From the NCBI RefSeq assembly GCF_009728995.1, contig NZ_VTZW01000009.1, forward strand, positions 739,644-803,643: a DNA stretch of 64,000 bases, given 5' to 3'. Positions 46,077 to 56,374 of the stretch are shown piece after piece; the stretch's first letter is position 1, and each line of letters opens with the position of its first letter. Made by a program: the position numbers and the translations under genes. Under the pieces are notes generated by a model. It saw nothing but the letters and a program-made list of their open reading frames with translations. It was not told the DNA's origin and did no database searches. The DNA is from Streptomonospora sp. PA3 (GTDB lineage: Bacteria; Actinomycetota; Actinomycetes; Streptosporangiales; Streptosporangiaceae).

Positions 46077-47000
46077 GTGTCCGCAGCACCCGCCACCCGC
46101 CGCGGCGCCCCCGCACTCGTTCTCGCCGCCACCGGCGCACTCGTGCTCACGGCCGCGCCCGCCACCGCCGCGACCGCGGATTCCGCGAACGGCGGCCTCG
46201 CCGCCGAGTACGTGGCACTCGGCGACTCGTTCACCGCCGGCCCCTTCATCCCGCCGACCTACGGCGACCCCGCCCTGTGCCTGCGCTCGCGCGCCAACTA
46301 CCCCAACCGGGTCGCCGAGGCGCTGGGCGCCGCCGAGTTCACCGACGCCAGCTGCATCGGCGCCGAAACCCGGCACATGAGCGAGCCCCAGAACCTGGCG
46401 CTGACGGAGAACCCGCCCCAGCTCGACGCGCTGACGCCCGACACCACGCTGGTCACCCTGGGTATCGGCGGCAACGACCTCGGCTACGCCGAGATCGCGC
46501 TGAAGTGCCTGGCCCTGGCCGCCACCGATCTCGACGGCGACCCGTGCCGCGACCACTACACCGGACCGGGCGGCGACCGGCTGCGCGAGCGCCTGCCCGA
46601 GGTCGGGGAGCGCATCGGCGGGGTGCTGGACGCCGCGCGCGAACGCAGCCCCGAGGCCACGATCGCCGTCGTCGGCTACCTGGAGCTGCTTCCCCCCGAG
46701 GAGCCGTGCCTGAACGCCCCCTTCGCCGACGACGACATCGAGTACCTCTACGGCGTGTGGTCGGAGCTCAACGCGGTCGTCGCCAAGGAGGCCGCCGATG
46801 CCGGCGCCGTGTTCGTCGACACCTCGGGGCCGGGCCACGACATGTGCGCCCCGCCCGGGCAGCGGTGGGTCGAGGGCGTCTTCCCCAACCGCCCCGCGGC
46901 TCCCGCCCACCCCAACGCCGCGGGCATGGCCGAGGTCGCCGACCGGGTGCTGGGCGCCCTGGGCGCGGAGCCGGTGCAGCAGGGCAGCCCGCTGGCCTGA
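46077..47000 (+). CDS. Secreted SGNH/GDSL hydrolase
   Basis: 307 residues, GTG start. A signal peptide (ALVLAATGALVLTAAPATAA, about residues 13-32) directs secretion. YVALGDSFTAGP carries the catalytic Ser (block I), VTLGIGGNDLGYAEI block III and PAHPNAAGMAEVADRVL the Asp/His end (block V). The cysteine pattern resembles Streptomyces secreted lipases/esterases of the SCO1725 type. Substrate unknown. It is divergent from radA. Confidence 0.9.
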   Translation: MSAAPATRRGAPALVLAATGALVLTAAPATAATADSANGGLAAEYVALGDSFTAGPFIPPTYGDPALCLRSRANYPNRVAEALGAAEFTDASCIGAETRHMSEPQNLALTENPPQLDALTPDTTLVTLGIGGNDLGYAEIALKCLALAATDLDGDPCRDHYTGPGGDRLRERLPEVGERIGGVLDAARERSPEATIAVVGYLELLPPEEPCLNAPFADDDIEYLYGVWSELNAVVAKEAADAGAVFVDTSGPGHDMCAPPGQRWVEGVFPNRPAAPAHPNAAGMAEVADRVLGALGAEPVQQGSPLA

Positions 47001-47007
47001 GCCGGAG

Positions 47008-47022
47008 CGGGCCGCCGGCCCG
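47008..47022. terminator. Short hairpin between convergent genes
   Basis: A 6-bp CGGGCC stem with a GCC loop in the 26-bp gap between the hydrolase and methyltransferase stop codons. Weak support. Confidence 0.35.
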
Positions 47023-47026
47023 GGAG

Positions 47027-47725
47027 TCAGTACTCGCGCCACCACAGGTTGACGGCGTAGTCCACTTCCAGGCCGGTGTGCTCGGCGATGACCTCATCGG
47101 CCACCGTGGGCGACAGCTCGATCCGCACGACCGCCTCGAAGTCGGCCCGGCTGCGGAAGCGCCAGCGCATCGTCAGCGGTGTGCGCGCGAACCCCTGCCG
47201 GAACCAGAACCGCTCGACCCGCTCGGGGTCGTAGCCGGGCAGGGACCGGCGGAACCAGCCGCCGAAGGTGCTGCGGGTGGCGTCGTTGTCGATGATGAAC
47301 GCCACCCCGCCCCGCCGCACGACCCGGCGCAGCTCGGCCAGCCCCGGCTCGCAGCCGGGGCCGAAGAAGTACGCCAGGCGCGCGTGGGCGACGTCCACGG
47401 AGGCGTCGGGGACCGGCAGCCGCTGGGCGACCCCGGTGCGCACCTCGACGCCGGGCGTGCCGGCCGTGCGCTGCCGCGCCGCGCGGGCGAGCCCGCGGTG
47501 CGGCTCGACGCCGGTGACCCGGGCGGCCTCGCGGGCGAAGCGGGGCAGGTGGTAGCCGCCGCCGCAGCCGATGTCGAGCACATGGGCGCCCGCCGTGCCG
47601 CGCACCGCGCGCATCGCGGCGTCGATGACCCCGTCGGGGTCGGCGGCCTCGTTCTCCAGCTCGTAGACGCGGGGGTGGTGCCAGATGTTGGGGCTGGGCA
47701 CGGCCCCCGCCAGTGCTGCGCTCAC
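47027..47725 (-). CDS. Class I SAM-dependent methyltransferase
   Basis: 232 residues from the GTG at 47725. The Rossmann-like core has VLDIGCGGGYHLPRFAREAA (SAM-binding motif I), TGVEPHRGLARAA (motif II) and LPVPDASVDVAHARLAYFFG (motif IV/V). FIIDNDATRSTFGGWFRRSL follows. The arrangement is that of UbiE/Methyltransf_11 small-molecule methylases; substrate unknown. There is no clear ribosome-binding site. It is divergent from the TIM-barrel isomerase gene. Confidence 0.88.
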   Translation of the reverse strand: MSAALAGAVPSPNIWHHPRVYELENEAADPDGVIDAAMRAVRGTAGAHVLDIGCGGGYHLPRFAREAARVTGVEPHRGLARAARQRTAGTPGVEVRTGVAQRLPVPDASVDVAHARLAYFFGPGCEPGLAELRRVVRRGGVAFIIDNDATRSTFGGWFRRSLPGYDPERVERFWFRQGFARTPLTMRWRFRSRADFEAVVRIELSPTVADEVIAEHTGLEVDYAVNLWWREY

Positions 47726-47860
47726 CCGGGGAAGGATAGGCGTCCCGGGGGCCGGGTCCGGTGCGGCACCCGCGCGCCCGGGCCGCCGCGCGCTGGATGC
47801 GGCGCGCGGGCGGCGCGGGGGGCCGATCCGGCATGAGCCGACAGCGCATATCTTGGTGGA

Positions 47861-48790
47861 GTGAGTTCCGTCCAGGTCCCAGACGCGCCCGTTGTGCTGT
47901 CGACGGCGTCGGTCTACCCGGAGAAGACCCCGGCGGCCTTCGAGATCGCGGCCAAGCTCGGCTACGACGGTATCGAGGTGCTGGTCTCCACCGACCCGGT
48001 CAGCCAGGACACCGACATGCTGCGCCGGCTTTCGGACTACCACGGCGTGCCCATTCTCGCGGTCCACGCCCCGTGCCTGATCTTCACCCAGTGGGTGTGG
48101 GGCCGCGACCCCTGGGAGAAGCTGGTGAAGTCCAAGGAGATGGCCGAGGCGCTGGGTGCCGCGACCATCGTGGTGCATCCGGCGTTCCGCTGGCAGCGCG
48201 AGTACGCCCGCGAGTTCGAGACCGGCATCAGCCGGATGCAGGAGGAGACCGACGTCGCCTTCGCCGTGGAGAACATGTACCCGGTGCGCATGCGCGACCG
48301 CGAGGTCGTTCCCTACGCCCCGAGCTGGAACCCGATCGAACGCGACTACCCCGACGTCACGCTCGACCTGTCCCACGCGGCGATGTCCCACTCCGACGGA
48401 CTGGAGATGGCCAAGCAGTTGGGCGACCGGCTGTCGCACGTGCACCTGGCCGACGGCACCGGCACGCAGAACTTCGACGAGCACCTGATCCCCGGCCGCG
48501 GCACCCAGCCCTGCGCCGCCGTGCTGGAGCACCTGGCCACCACCGGCTACGGCGGGCAGATCGTGCTGGAGGTCAACACCCGCAAGGCCGCCGACACCGA
48601 GACGCGCCACCTGGAGCTCGCCGAGGCGCTCGCCTTCACTCGGCTGCACTTCGCAGGGGTGAGGACCGATCCCGCCAATGACGGCGGCCCGCGCCGCGAG
48701 CGCACGTCCCTGCTGCGCGAGGCCGCCGAGACGGTGCCGCCGCGCACCTTCGCGGTGTCCTCCGAGGGGACGGTCGACCGCACGGCCTGA
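47861..48790 (+). CDS. Sugar phosphate isomerase/epimerase-like TIM-barrel protein
   Basis: 309 residues, GTG start. A xylose-isomerase-like barrel: [87 protein letters not shown] and [12 protein letters not shown]. The His/Glu/Asp metal ligands of the family are at the strand ends (HxA, VHP, VEN, DLSH, HLAD, EVN). Enzyme activity is not readable. The last 40 residues are a poorly conserved tail. Conserved near proC in actinobacteria. Confidence 0.85.
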   Translation: MSSVQVPDAPVVLSTASVYPEKTPAAFEIAAKLGYDGIEVLVSTDPVSQDTDMLRRLSDYHGVPILAVHAPCLIFTQWVWGRDPWEKLVKSKEMAEALGAATIVVHPAFRWQREYAREFETGISRMQEETDVAFAVENMYPVRMRDREVVPYAPSWNPIERDYPDVTLDLSHAAMSHSDGLEMAKQLGDRLSHVHLADGTGTQNFDEHLIPGRGTQPCAAVLEHLATTGYGGQIVLEVNTRKAADTETRHLELAEALAFTRLHFAGVRTDPANDGGPRRERTSLLREAAETVPPRTFAVSSEGTVDRTA

Positions 48791-49062
48791 GCCGGACCGA
48801 AAACCGGGTTGCGGCCTTGGGGCGCGGAGAAATCGCGCCGTTCTCCGGGGGCCGCCTCTTCCTTATCGCCCTGCGTAGGGGGGCGGATCCGCCGGGTCAA
48901 GCCGCAGCGAGCCGTTGCGTAGCTGTGATGTTTATGGGTGTCCGAATCCACGGCCAGCCGCTATGTTCACTCTGGTCACTCCCGTCCCCCCGCTACCGCC
49001 GCAGGCGGAGACGGGTGAGTCGCGACGTATTCGTCATCCCCGCACTTTCGAAGAGGACTCAC

Positions 49063-49905
49063 TTGTCACACGGCTACTGGCTCAAGAACACCGCGCGCCT
49101 CGCCGGAGGTGCGCTGCTCATCGGATCGGTCTCGTTCGCCCTGGGCGGCACGGCGGCCGCGGACGCCACCACGCTGGACGGCAACCACAAGGGCAACAAC
49201 GGGCGGATCAAGGTCCACGACTCCTCGACCACCCTCGAGTTGCCCAGGAACGAGCCGCACGTCTGCGAGTTCTACTTGGCGGGCCACAAGTTCGACTCCG
49301 CCCAGGCGGTCTCCTGGAAGATCAAGGAGATTCCGCCCACGGGCGAGCGGAACGTCGTCGCCGAGGGCGAGCTCACCCTCGACGAGGACGGCAACGGCCG
49401 CACCGACGACATCGTCCTGCCCGACGGGCACTACAAGGCCAAGTGGGAGTTCGAGGGCAAGCCCCAGCTCCCCGGCAAGAAGCACAAGGTCTTCTGGGTC
49501 GACTGCGAAGAGGACGAGCCGACCGCGCCGCCGGAGGAGGAGCCGAGCACCCCGCCCGGCAACGGTGAGACCACGCCTCCGCCGGACAGCGGCGAGACCA
49601 CCCCGCCGCCGGATGAGGAGCCGAGCACCCCGCCAGAGGACGGCGAGAGCACGCCTCCCGAGGACGGCGAGGCCACCCCGCCCGCCGACGACAAGGAGAC
49701 CCCCGCTCCCGACGAGGAGTCCGCGGCCCCCGATGACGGCGGCGCCGCACCGCCCGCGGACGACAGCGCCGAAGGCGGTCTGCCGGTCACCGGCGCCGCG
49801 CTGTCCGGTCTCGTCGCGGCCGGCGTGGTCGCGGTCGGCGGCGGCGGTGCCGCGCTGTACCTCACCCGCCGCAAGAAGACGGCTCCGGCCGCCGGCGAGG
49901 AGTAG
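49063..49905 (+). CDS. LPXTG-anchored surface protein
   Basis: 280 residues from the TTG at 49063, preceded by AAGAGGA; a GTG at 49015 in the same frame is an alternative but would put 16 extra residues before the signal peptide. The signal peptide contains [17 protein letters not shown] and is cut after TAAA. A beta-rich domain of about 120 residues has two cysteines (VCEFYL and WVDCEED). A 100-residue Pro/Glu/Thr/Asp stalk (repeats of EEPSTPP and DGE-x-TPP) follows. It ends in LPVTG, a membrane helix ([20 protein letters not shown]) and RRKK, the sortase signal. No sortase is nearby. Confidence 0.88.
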   Translation: MSHGYWLKNTARLAGGALLIGSVSFALGGTAAADATTLDGNHKGNNGRIKVHDSSTTLELPRNEPHVCEFYLAGHKFDSAQAVSWKIKEIPPTGERNVVAEGELTLDEDGNGRTDDIVLPDGHYKAKWEFEGKPQLPGKKHKVFWVDCEEDEPTAPPEEEPSTPPGNGETTPPPDSGETTPPPDEEPSTPPEDGESTPPEDGEATPPADDKETPAPDEESAAPDDGGAAPPADDSAEGGLPVTGAALSGLVAAGVVAVGGGGAALYLTRRKKTAPAAGEE

Positions 49906-49937
49906 GCGCGCCACCCCTCGCGGAGGCGGCGCACAGC

Positions 49938-49971
49938 AAGGGGCGGGCGCCCGATCGGGCGCCCGCCCCTT
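49938..49971 (+). terminator. Palindromic terminator after the LPXTG gene
   Basis: A perfect 34-bp palindrome (AAGGGGCGGGCGCCCGAT and its complement) 33 bp after the stop codon; it may also serve purC on the other strand. Confidence 0.8.
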
Positions 49972-50033
49972 CGTCGTGCTCTCGCCGTGCCCGCGCTGCG
50001 GGGGAGCCGGGGGGCCGGGAGTCGGCCGAGGTC

Positions 50034-50867
50034 CTATTTCCAGCGCAGCCCGGTGATGCGCTCGTAGCACTCCACGTAGCGCGCGCGGGTCGCCTCGACG
50101 ATGTCCTCGGGGATCTCCGGCCCCGGCGGCGTGCGGTCCCAGCCCGCGATGGTGCTGCTCCAGTCCCGCAGGAACTGCTTGTCCAGCGAGTTCTGCGGGC
50201 GCCCGGGGCGCCACTGGTCGGCGGGCCAGAACCGCGAGGAGTCGGGGGTGAGCACCTCGTCGGCGAGGACGAGCGTGCCGTCGGGCGCGCGGCCGAACTC
50301 CACCTTGGTGTCGGCGATCACGATTCCCTGCTCGGCGGCCAGCTCGGCGCCGTGCGCGTAGATCCGCAGCGTCGCGTCGCGCAGCCGCTCGGCGGTCTCG
50401 GCACCGATCTCGGCGGCGACCTCGTCGAAGGTGATCGGCTCGTCGTGGCCCTCGGCCGCCTTGGTGGTCGGGGTGAAGACCGGCTCCGGCAGCCGCGACG
50501 CCTCGACCAGGCCGCCGGGCAGCGGCACTCCGGAGAGCGCCTTGCGCTTCTTGTACTCCTGCAGCGCCGAGCCGGCCAGGTAGCCGCGCGCGACGAACTC
50601 CACGGGCAGCATGTCCAGGCGCCGGCAGCGGATGGCCCGCCCCGCCCACTCGGCGGGGACGTCGTCGGCCGAGACGACGTGGTTGGGCATGATGTCGGCG
50701 AGCCGCTCGAACCACCACAGCGAGAGCCGGGTGAGGATCCGGCCCTTGTCGGGGATCGGTGTGGGCAGCACCACGTCGTAGACGCTGACGCGGTCGGAGG
50801 CCACGAGGATCAGGTCGCCGCCGTCGGCGTAGACGTCGCGGACCTTGCCGGAGTGGACGAGTTCCAT
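50034..50867 (-). CDS. purC: SAICAR synthase (phosphoribosylaminoimidazole-succinocarboxamide synthase)
   Basis: 277 residues from the ATG at 50867, where the family N-terminus [20 protein letters not shown] begins. It joins aspartate to CAIR in purine synthesis. [52 protein letters not shown] and [20 protein letters not shown] are the conserved ATP- and substrate-binding segments. It is divergent from the ABC transporter genes. Confidence 0.97.
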   Translation of the reverse strand: MELVHSGKVRDVYADGGDLILVASDRVSVYDVVLPTPIPDKGRILTRLSLWWFERLADIMPNHVVSADDVPAEWAGRAIRCRRLDMLPVEFVARGYLAGSALQEYKKRKALSGVPLPGGLVEASRLPEPVFTPTTKAAEGHDEPITFDEVAAEIGAETAERLRDATLRIYAHGAELAAEQGIVIADTKVEFGRAPDGTLVLADEVLTPDSSRFWPADQWRPGRPQNSLDKQFLRDWSSTIAGWDRTPPGPEIPEDIVEATRARYVECYERITGLRWK

Positions 50868-51085
50868 GGGATGCCTGCCTGCCGTCCTTGCTGTGAGTGG
50901 GAGTGCGACCGCCGCGGCCTCGCCGGCCCGGACCCGGCTCGGCGGAACGACGACAAAGGTTACTTCACCCGCATTCGCGGAGGTCGGCGGGGATGGAGTG
51001 CGCGCCGCGGCGCAGGGGCAGCCGCCGTCCACAAGCCGGGCGCACGGCATTGTCCGCCCATAGCGCCGCGGGCTAGGTTCGGGGC

Positions 51086-52039
51086 ATGGACGGATCCGGG
51101 CCCGCGGTCGCCGCCGAAGGACTGCGCATCGTCCGCGGCGGGCGCGACGCGGTGCGCGGCGTGGACTTCCGCATACCTCCAGGCGAGATCACCGGCCTGC
51201 TGGGGCCCAGCGGCTGCGGCAAGTCCTCGCTGATGCGCGCCGTGATGGGCGTCCAAGTGGTCGCCGAGGGCCGGGTGACGGTCCTGGGCCGCCCGGCGGG
51301 CCATCCCGCGCTGCGGCGCCGGGTCGGCTACGCCGCGCAGACCCCGTCGGTCTACGCCGACCTCTCGGTCATCGAGAACCTGCGCTACTTCGCGGCGGTG
51401 CTGCGCGCGCCGCGCTCCGACGCCGACCGCGTGCTCGCCGAGACCGGGCTGACCGATCACGCCGGCCACGAGGTCGGGCGGCTCTCCGGCGGGCAGCGCG
51501 CCCGCGCCAGCCTCGCCGTCGCCCTGCTCGGCGCCCCCGAGCTGCTGGTGCTCGACGAGCCCACCGTGGGGCTGGACCCCGTACTGCGCGAGGAGCTGTG
51601 GCGGCTGTTCCACACCCTGCGCGACCGCGGCACCTCGCTGCTGGTCTCCAGCCACGTCATGGACGAGGCCGGGCGCTGCGACCGCCTGCTGCTCATGCGC
51701 GAGGGCGCCATCGTCGCGGTCGAGACCCCCGCCGCGCTGCGCGAGCGCACCGGAACGGCCGACCTGGAGCAGGCGTTCCTGCGGCTGATCCGCGGACACG
51801 CCACGGCCCGCGCCGACGGCGCCGCCGCGGCGGCACCCGCCGATCGGGGTCCCGGCGACGGATGCTACGCCGGCCGCCACGAATCCCGCCGCGCCGCAGC
51901 GGGCGTGCGCCCGCCCCCGCCCCAAGCACCCCGGGAATCCGAACCGCGTGGGCGCCACGAGCGCCGCCGGCCTCCGGGGGCGTCCGCCGATCCCGACCCG
52001 CCGTCCGGCCCCGAGCCCGGCACCGGGAGCCGGCCGTGA
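51086..52039 (+). CDS. ABC transporter ATP-binding protein
   Basis: 317 residues. Walker A GPSGCGKSS near residue 40, Q-loop YAAQTPSVYADLSV, signature LSGGQRARASLAVAL, Walker B LLVLDEPTVGLDP and H-loop LLVSSHVMDEA form a complete ABC-2-type exporter ATPase. The last 80 residues are a Pro/Arg/Ala-rich, probably disordered tail not seen in the family. The stop overlaps the start of the permease gene (GTGA), so the pair is translationally coupled. It probably exports a drug or lipid; substrate unknown. Confidence 0.92.
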   Translation: MDGSGPAVAAEGLRIVRGGRDAVRGVDFRIPPGEITGLLGPSGCGKSSLMRAVMGVQVVAEGRVTVLGRPAGHPALRRRVGYAAQTPSVYADLSVIENLRYFAAVLRAPRSDADRVLAETGLTDHAGHEVGRLSGGQRARASLAVALLGAPELLVLDEPTVGLDPVLREELWRLFHTLRDRGTSLLVSSHVMDEAGRCDRLLLMREGAIVAVETPAALRERTGTADLEQAFLRLIRGHATARADGAAAAAPADRGPGDGCYAGRHESRRAAAGVRPPPPQAPRESEPRGRHERRRPPGASADPDPPSGPEPGTGSRP

Positions 52040-52767
52040 ATCCGGCCATCACCGCGGCCACCGCCGCGCGCATCCTGCGCCAGCTCAAGCACGATCCCCG
52101 CACCGTCGTGCTGCTGGTGGCCGTGCCCACGGTGCTGCTGTTCCTGCTGCGCTACGTCTTCGACGACGAACGCCTCTTCGACCGAATCGCCCCGCAGCTG
52201 GTGGCCGTCTTCCCCTTCGTCGTGCTGTTCCTGGTGACCTCCATGGCCACGCTGCGCGAACGCCAGAGCGGCACGCTGGAGCGGCTGATGACGCTGCCCG
52301 CCGGCAAGCTCGACCTGCTGTTCGGCTACGCCGCCGCCTTCGGCCTGGTCGCCGTGGTGCAGGTGGCCGCCGTGGTGGCGGCGGCCCAGGCCCTGGGCAT
52401 GGAGGTCGAGGGCGAACTGTGGACCCTGGGCGCGATCGCCCTCGCCGACGCCCTGCTGGGCATCGCGCTGGGGCTGCTCGCCAGCGCCTTCGCCCGCACC
52501 GAGTTCCAGGTCGTGCAGTTCATGCCGGCGTTCATCATGCCGCAGGTGTTGCTGTGCGGTCTGTTCGCGCCGCGTGAGGAGATGCACGAGGTGCTGGAGG
52601 CGGTGTCCTATGCGATGCCGCTGTCGTACGCGGTCGAGGCCATCACCGACGCCACGCGCTCGGCGGACGTCACCGGCGACCTTGTGGTCAACACCGGCGT
52701 CGTCCTGGCGTGCGCCGTCCTGGCCCTCGTCCTGGGCGCCGCCACACTGCGGCGCCGCACGCCCTGA
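52036..52767 (+). CDS. ABC-2 type transporter permease
   Basis: 243 residues, GTG start overlapping the ATPase stop. Six membrane helices, including VVLLVAVPTVLLFLLRYVF, LVAVFPFVVLFLVTSMATLR, FGYAAAFGLVAVVQVAAVVA and VLACAVLALVLGAATL. RERQSGTLERLMTLPAGKLD is the ABC-2 coupling-helix region, and MPLSYAVEAITDATR the conserved C-terminal turn. It works with the ATPase just upstream as a homodimeric or heterodimeric exporter. Confidence 0.92.
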   Translation: MNPAITAATAARILRQLKHDPRTVVLLVAVPTVLLFLLRYVFDDERLFDRIAPQLVAVFPFVVLFLVTSMATLRERQSGTLERLMTLPAGKLDLLFGYAAAFGLVAVVQVAAVVAAAQALGMEVEGELWTLGAIALADALLGIALGLLASAFARTEFQVVQFMPAFIMPQVLLCGLFAPREEMHEVLEAVSYAMPLSYAVEAITDATRSADVTGDLVVNTGVVLACAVLALVLGAATLRRRTP

Positions 52768-52912
52768 CCGGCGGCGGACGGGCCGTGCCGGCAGCGCGTC
52801 CCGGGGAGAAGGGGCCGCGACGGCGTAGCCTCGGAGGCGGCGCGGCACGTGTCCGCGGATCCGCGCGGGCAGCGGGGCGCAAGAGGCGAGCACGGCGAGT
52901 GAGGAGTGCGGG

Positions 52913-53848
52913 ATGGTTCTGCGGCGGACACTTCTGGCGGCCTCGGGCAGCGGCAGGCTGCGCGCATTCGTCTCGGGGACCCGGCTCACGCGCGGCGTGG
53001 TCGACCGGTTCGTGGCCGGCGAGCGGGCCGAGGACGCCGTGCGCGCGGCCGGGGAGCTGGCCGAGCAGGGCCTGCTGTCCTCCATCGACCACTTGGGCGA
53101 GGACGTCGAGCACCCCTCGGCGGCGGAGGACATCACCAAGGGCTACCTGCACCTGCTGCGGCTGCTCGCCGAGGCCGAGCTGACCTCCTCGGCCGAGGTG
53201 TCGGTGAAGCCGACCGCCCTGGGGCTGGGACTGGGCGGCGAGGGCATGCAGCTGGCCACCGACCACCTCTCCCGGATCTGCGCCGCGGCCGCCGAGGCCG
53301 GCACCACCGTGACCGTCGACATGGAGGCCGAGCGCTACGTCGCCCCCACCCTGCGCTTGGTCGCCGCCCTGCGTGCGGACTATCCCTGGCTGGGCTGCGT
53401 GCTGCAGTCCTACCTGCGCCGCACCGAGGGCGACACCGCCGCCATGGCCGCCGAGCCCGGCTCGCGGGTGCGGCTGTGCAAGGGCGCCTACGCCCCCGAC
53501 CGCGCCACCGGCTACACCGAGCGCCGCGACGTCGACGCCGCCTACGTGCGCTCACTGCGCAGGCTGATGGACAGCGAGGCCTACCCGATGGTCGCCACCC
53601 ACGACCCGCGGCTCATCGACATCGCCACCACCCTGGCCCGCCGCTACGGGCGCACCTACGACGGATTCGAGTACCAGATGCTCTACGGCGCGCGCCCCGA
53701 CGAGCAGCGCCGCCTGGCCGAGCTGGGCGCCCGGGTCCGGGTCTACGTGCCCTACGGCGGCGACTGGTACGGCTACCTGGTGCGGCGCATGGCCGAGCGG
53801 CCGGCGAACGCGGCATTCGCCGCCCGGGCCGTCGTGCGCCGCGGCTGA
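52913..53848 (+). CDS. Proline dehydrogenase (monofunctional)
   Basis: 311 residues. The FAD-containing TIM-barrel enzyme oxidises proline to pyrroline-5-carboxylate. SSIDHLGEDVEHPSAAED, VSVKPTALGLGL, TVDMEAERYV, CVLQSYLRRT, RLCKGAYA and FEYQMLYGARPDEQRRL are the usual segments with substrate-binding Lys/Asp/Tyr/Arg residues. No P5C dehydrogenase domain or gene is next to it. The following gene is proC, which runs the reverse step, so the two may form a proline/P5C cycle. Confidence 0.93.
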   Translation: MVLRRTLLAASGSGRLRAFVSGTRLTRGVVDRFVAGERAEDAVRAAGELAEQGLLSSIDHLGEDVEHPSAAEDITKGYLHLLRLLAEAELTSSAEVSVKPTALGLGLGGEGMQLATDHLSRICAAAAEAGTTVTVDMEAERYVAPTLRLVAALRADYPWLGCVLQSYLRRTEGDTAAMAAEPGSRVRLCKGAYAPDRATGYTERRDVDAAYVRSLRRLMDSEAYPMVATHDPRLIDIATTLARRYGRTYDGFEYQMLYGARPDEQRRLAELGARVRVYVPYGGDWYGYLVRRMAERPANAAFAARAVVRRG

Positions 53849-53953
53849 GCCCCGCCGCCCGGGCGCCCGTCCACAGGCAGCCCTGCCTCGGGTGCGGCAC
53901 GGGCCGCGGCCCCGATAGCGTTGAGGAAACGGCGAAGGCTATGAGGTGAGGTC

Positions 53954-54748
53954 ATGATCGCGATCATCGGCGGCGGCAAGATGGGCGAGGCGCTGCTCGC
54001 CGGCCTGCTGGCGACCGGCTACGAACCCACCCAGCTCGTGGTCACCGAGCCGAACCAGGAGCGGGCCGCGGAGCTGCGGGAGCGCTACGGCGTCGCCGCC
54101 GTCCCGTTGGCCGAGTCCGCCCGGCGCGCCTCCACCCTGATCCTGGCCGTCAAGCCCCAGGACATGGTCGACCTGCTCGACGAACTCGACGGCGACATCG
54201 GCGCCGACACCCTGGTCATCTCCATCGCGGCCGGAATCACCACCTCGCTGCTGGAGAAGCACCTCTCCGGCGAGGTCGCGGTCGTGCGCGCCATGCCCAA
54301 CACCCCGGCGCTGGTGGGCCGCGGCATGACCGCGCTCGCCGGCGGCGCCCACACCGCCGACGGCCAGCTCGACCACGCCGAATCCCTGCTGCGGTCGGTG
54401 GGCGAGGTCGTCCGGGTGCCCGAGCGCCACATGGACACGGTCACGGCCATCTCCGGCAGCGGCCCGGCCTACTTCTACTTCATCGCCGAGACCATGATCG
54501 AGGCGGGCGTGGCCATGGGCATGACCCGCGCGGCGGCCAAGAAGCTGGTCACCCAGACCATCGGGGGCGCCGCCGCGATGCTGGACGATGCCGGGGCCCA
54601 CCCGGTCGTGCTGCGCGAGGCGGTCACCTCGCCGGGCGGCACCACCGCCGCGGCGGTGCGCGAGCTGGAGCGCCACGGCGTGCGCACGGCGTTCACCGAC
54701 GCCATCGAGGCCGCTCGCGAACGCAGCCGCCAACTCTCCGAGGGCTGA
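53954..54748 (+). CDS. proC: Pyrroline-5-carboxylate reductase
   Basis: 264 residues, ATG with GAGGTG upstream. It makes proline from pyrroline-5-carboxylate with NADPH. MIAIIGGGKMGEALLAGLLA is the NADP fold; RAMPNTPALVGRGMTALAGG, ISGSGPAYFYFIAETMIEAG and LREAVTSPGGTTAAAVRELE are the diagnostic C-terminal segments. Lies 105 bp downstream of proline dehydrogenase on the same strand. Confidence 0.96.
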   Translation: MIAIIGGGKMGEALLAGLLATGYEPTQLVVTEPNQERAAELRERYGVAAVPLAESARRASTLILAVKPQDMVDLLDELDGDIGADTLVISIAAGITTSLLEKHLSGEVAVVRAMPNTPALVGRGMTALAGGAHTADGQLDHAESLLRSVGEVVRVPERHMDTVTAISGSGPAYFYFIAETMIEAGVAMGMTRAAAKKLVTQTIGGAAAMLDDAGAHPVVLREAVTSPGGTTAAAVRELERHGVRTAFTDAIEAARERSRQLSEG

Positions 54749-54909
54749 TCCGCGGGCCGCAGCGGGCGGGCCGGGTCCCGCCGCCGGCGCCCAGGCGCGC
54801 GCCTGGCGCCCCCGCCGCCGGGCCTCCCGTGCGCGGTTGACTAGGCTGGAAGAAAAGCGGGTGACTCCCCACACATCCGTTGACTCGATCCGCTCGGCGG
54901 GAGGGGCAC

Positions 54910-56088
54910 ATGGCCTGTTCGCTGCACGTTGCCTGGGATGACGGGCTGACCTCCTACAACTTCGGCCCGCAGCATCCGCTGGCACCGGTGCGGGTGGAGC
55001 TGACGATGGCGCTGTGCCGCGAGTACGGGGTCTTCGACCGCCCCAACGTGGCGCTGAACGCGATCGAGCCGGCATCGGAGGAACTACTCGGCCTCGTCCA
55101 CCGCGCCGACTACATCGAGGCGGTCAAGCGCGCGGGCAAGACCCTGGAGCCCGACGACCCCTACTGCCTGGGCACCTCCGACAACCCCGTCTTCCCCGAC
55201 ATGCACGACGCCTCCGCCCTGGTGGCGGGCGCCTCGGTGCGGGCGGCCTCGGCGGTGTGGAACGGCGAGTCCGAGCACGCCGCGAACATCGCCGGCGGTC
55301 TGCACCACGCCATGCCCGCCAACGCCTGGGGCTTCTGCGTGTACAACGACGCCGCCCTGGCCATCGCCTGGCTGCTGGAGCAGGGCGCCAAGCGGGTGGC
55401 CTACGTCGACGTCGACGTCCACCACGGCGACGGCGTGCAGACCATGTTCTACGACGACCCGCGGGTGCTCACCATCAGCCTGCACGAGTCGCCGATGACC
55501 CTGTTCCCCGGCACCGGCCGGCCCACCGAGACCGGCGGCCCCGGGGCCGAGGGGTACGCGGTCAACGTCGCCCTGCCCGCCGGCACCAACGACTCCCGCT
55601 GGCTGCGGGCGTTCGACGCCGTCGTCCCGCCGCTGCTTCGCGAGTTCCAGCCCGAGGTGCTGGTCACCCAGCAGGGCGCGGACACCCACGCGCTGGACCC
55701 GCTGGCCAACCTGATGCTCAGCGTCGACGGCCAGCGGCACATCTACTCGGCGCTGCACCGCCTGGCCAAGGAGACCGCGGGCGGGCGCTGGGTCGTGCTG
55801 GGCGGCGGGGGCTACGAACTCGTCCAGGTGGTTCCGCGGGCCTGGACCCACCTGCTGGCCGAGGCCTCGGGCGCCGGGATCGACCCGGCCGTCGACACCC
55901 CCCAGGCCTGGCGCGACTTCGTGCGCGAGCGCACCGGCGAGGTCCCGCCGCTGTACATGACCGACGGCCGCACCGTGGAGGTCACGCCGTTCGAGGCCGG
56001 GTTCGACCCCGACGACTCCGTCGACCAGGCCATCCAGGCCACCCGCCGGGCGGTGTTCCCCAGCCACGGGATGGATCCCAGCCTGTAG
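54910..56088 (+). CDS. acuC: AcuC-type class I deacetylase
   Basis: 392 residues from the ATG at 54910 (GGGAGGGGC upstream). The histone-deacetylase fold is complete: LHHAMPANAWGFCVYNDAAL (catalytic His pair), YVDVDVHHGDGVQTMFYDDP (metal Asp/His), TISLHESPMTLFPGTG, VLVTQQGADTHALDPL (metal Asp) and LGGGGY near the end (catalytic Tyr). AcuC removes acetyl groups from acetyl-CoA synthetase lysines in Bacillus; actinobacterial homologues are similar. Target proteins here are unknown. Confidence 0.92.
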   Translation: MACSLHVAWDDGLTSYNFGPQHPLAPVRVELTMALCREYGVFDRPNVALNAIEPASEELLGLVHRADYIEAVKRAGKTLEPDDPYCLGTSDNPVFPDMHDASALVAGASVRAASAVWNGESEHAANIAGGLHHAMPANAWGFCVYNDAALAIAWLLEQGAKRVAYVDVDVHHGDGVQTMFYDDPRVLTISLHESPMTLFPGTGRPTETGGPGAEGYAVNVALPAGTNDSRWLRAFDAVVPPLLREFQPEVLVTQQGADTHALDPLANLMLSVDGQRHIYSALHRLAKETAGGRWVVLGGGGYELVQVVPRAWTHLLAEASGAGIDPAVDTPQAWRDFVRERTGEVPPLYMTDGRTVEVTPFEAGFDPDDSVDQAIQATRRAVFPSHGMDPSL

Positions 56089-56374
56089 GCCCGTGCTCGC
56101 ACCGGCGCCGGAACCGGTCTCCTACGGGCGCCCGGTGTGAGCGACCCCACGCGGCCCCAGCCACCCGATCGCCGCGGGCGGATGCCGCCCTCACCGCGCG
56201 CAACCGCTGGGCAGCCGGGTGGTCGGGGCCCCGGCGACCGACCGGCGGCAGAGTTGAATATGTCGGGAAAAGGGGTATGACCGGGTGCCAAGACCGTTCA
56301 CCGCCCTCATCCGCCCCACGGGGAAGGGCGTCGCAACCACCGGGCCACCGGGTCGGAGGGGAAGGGGATAACTG

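Noticed and set aside
48791-49062. Possible c-di-AMP (ydaO) riboswitch before the LPXTG gene
   Set aside because: A CCGAATCC stretch and G-rich segments are suggestive, but the conserved 5' half of the motif could not be matched; a covariance-model search would decide.
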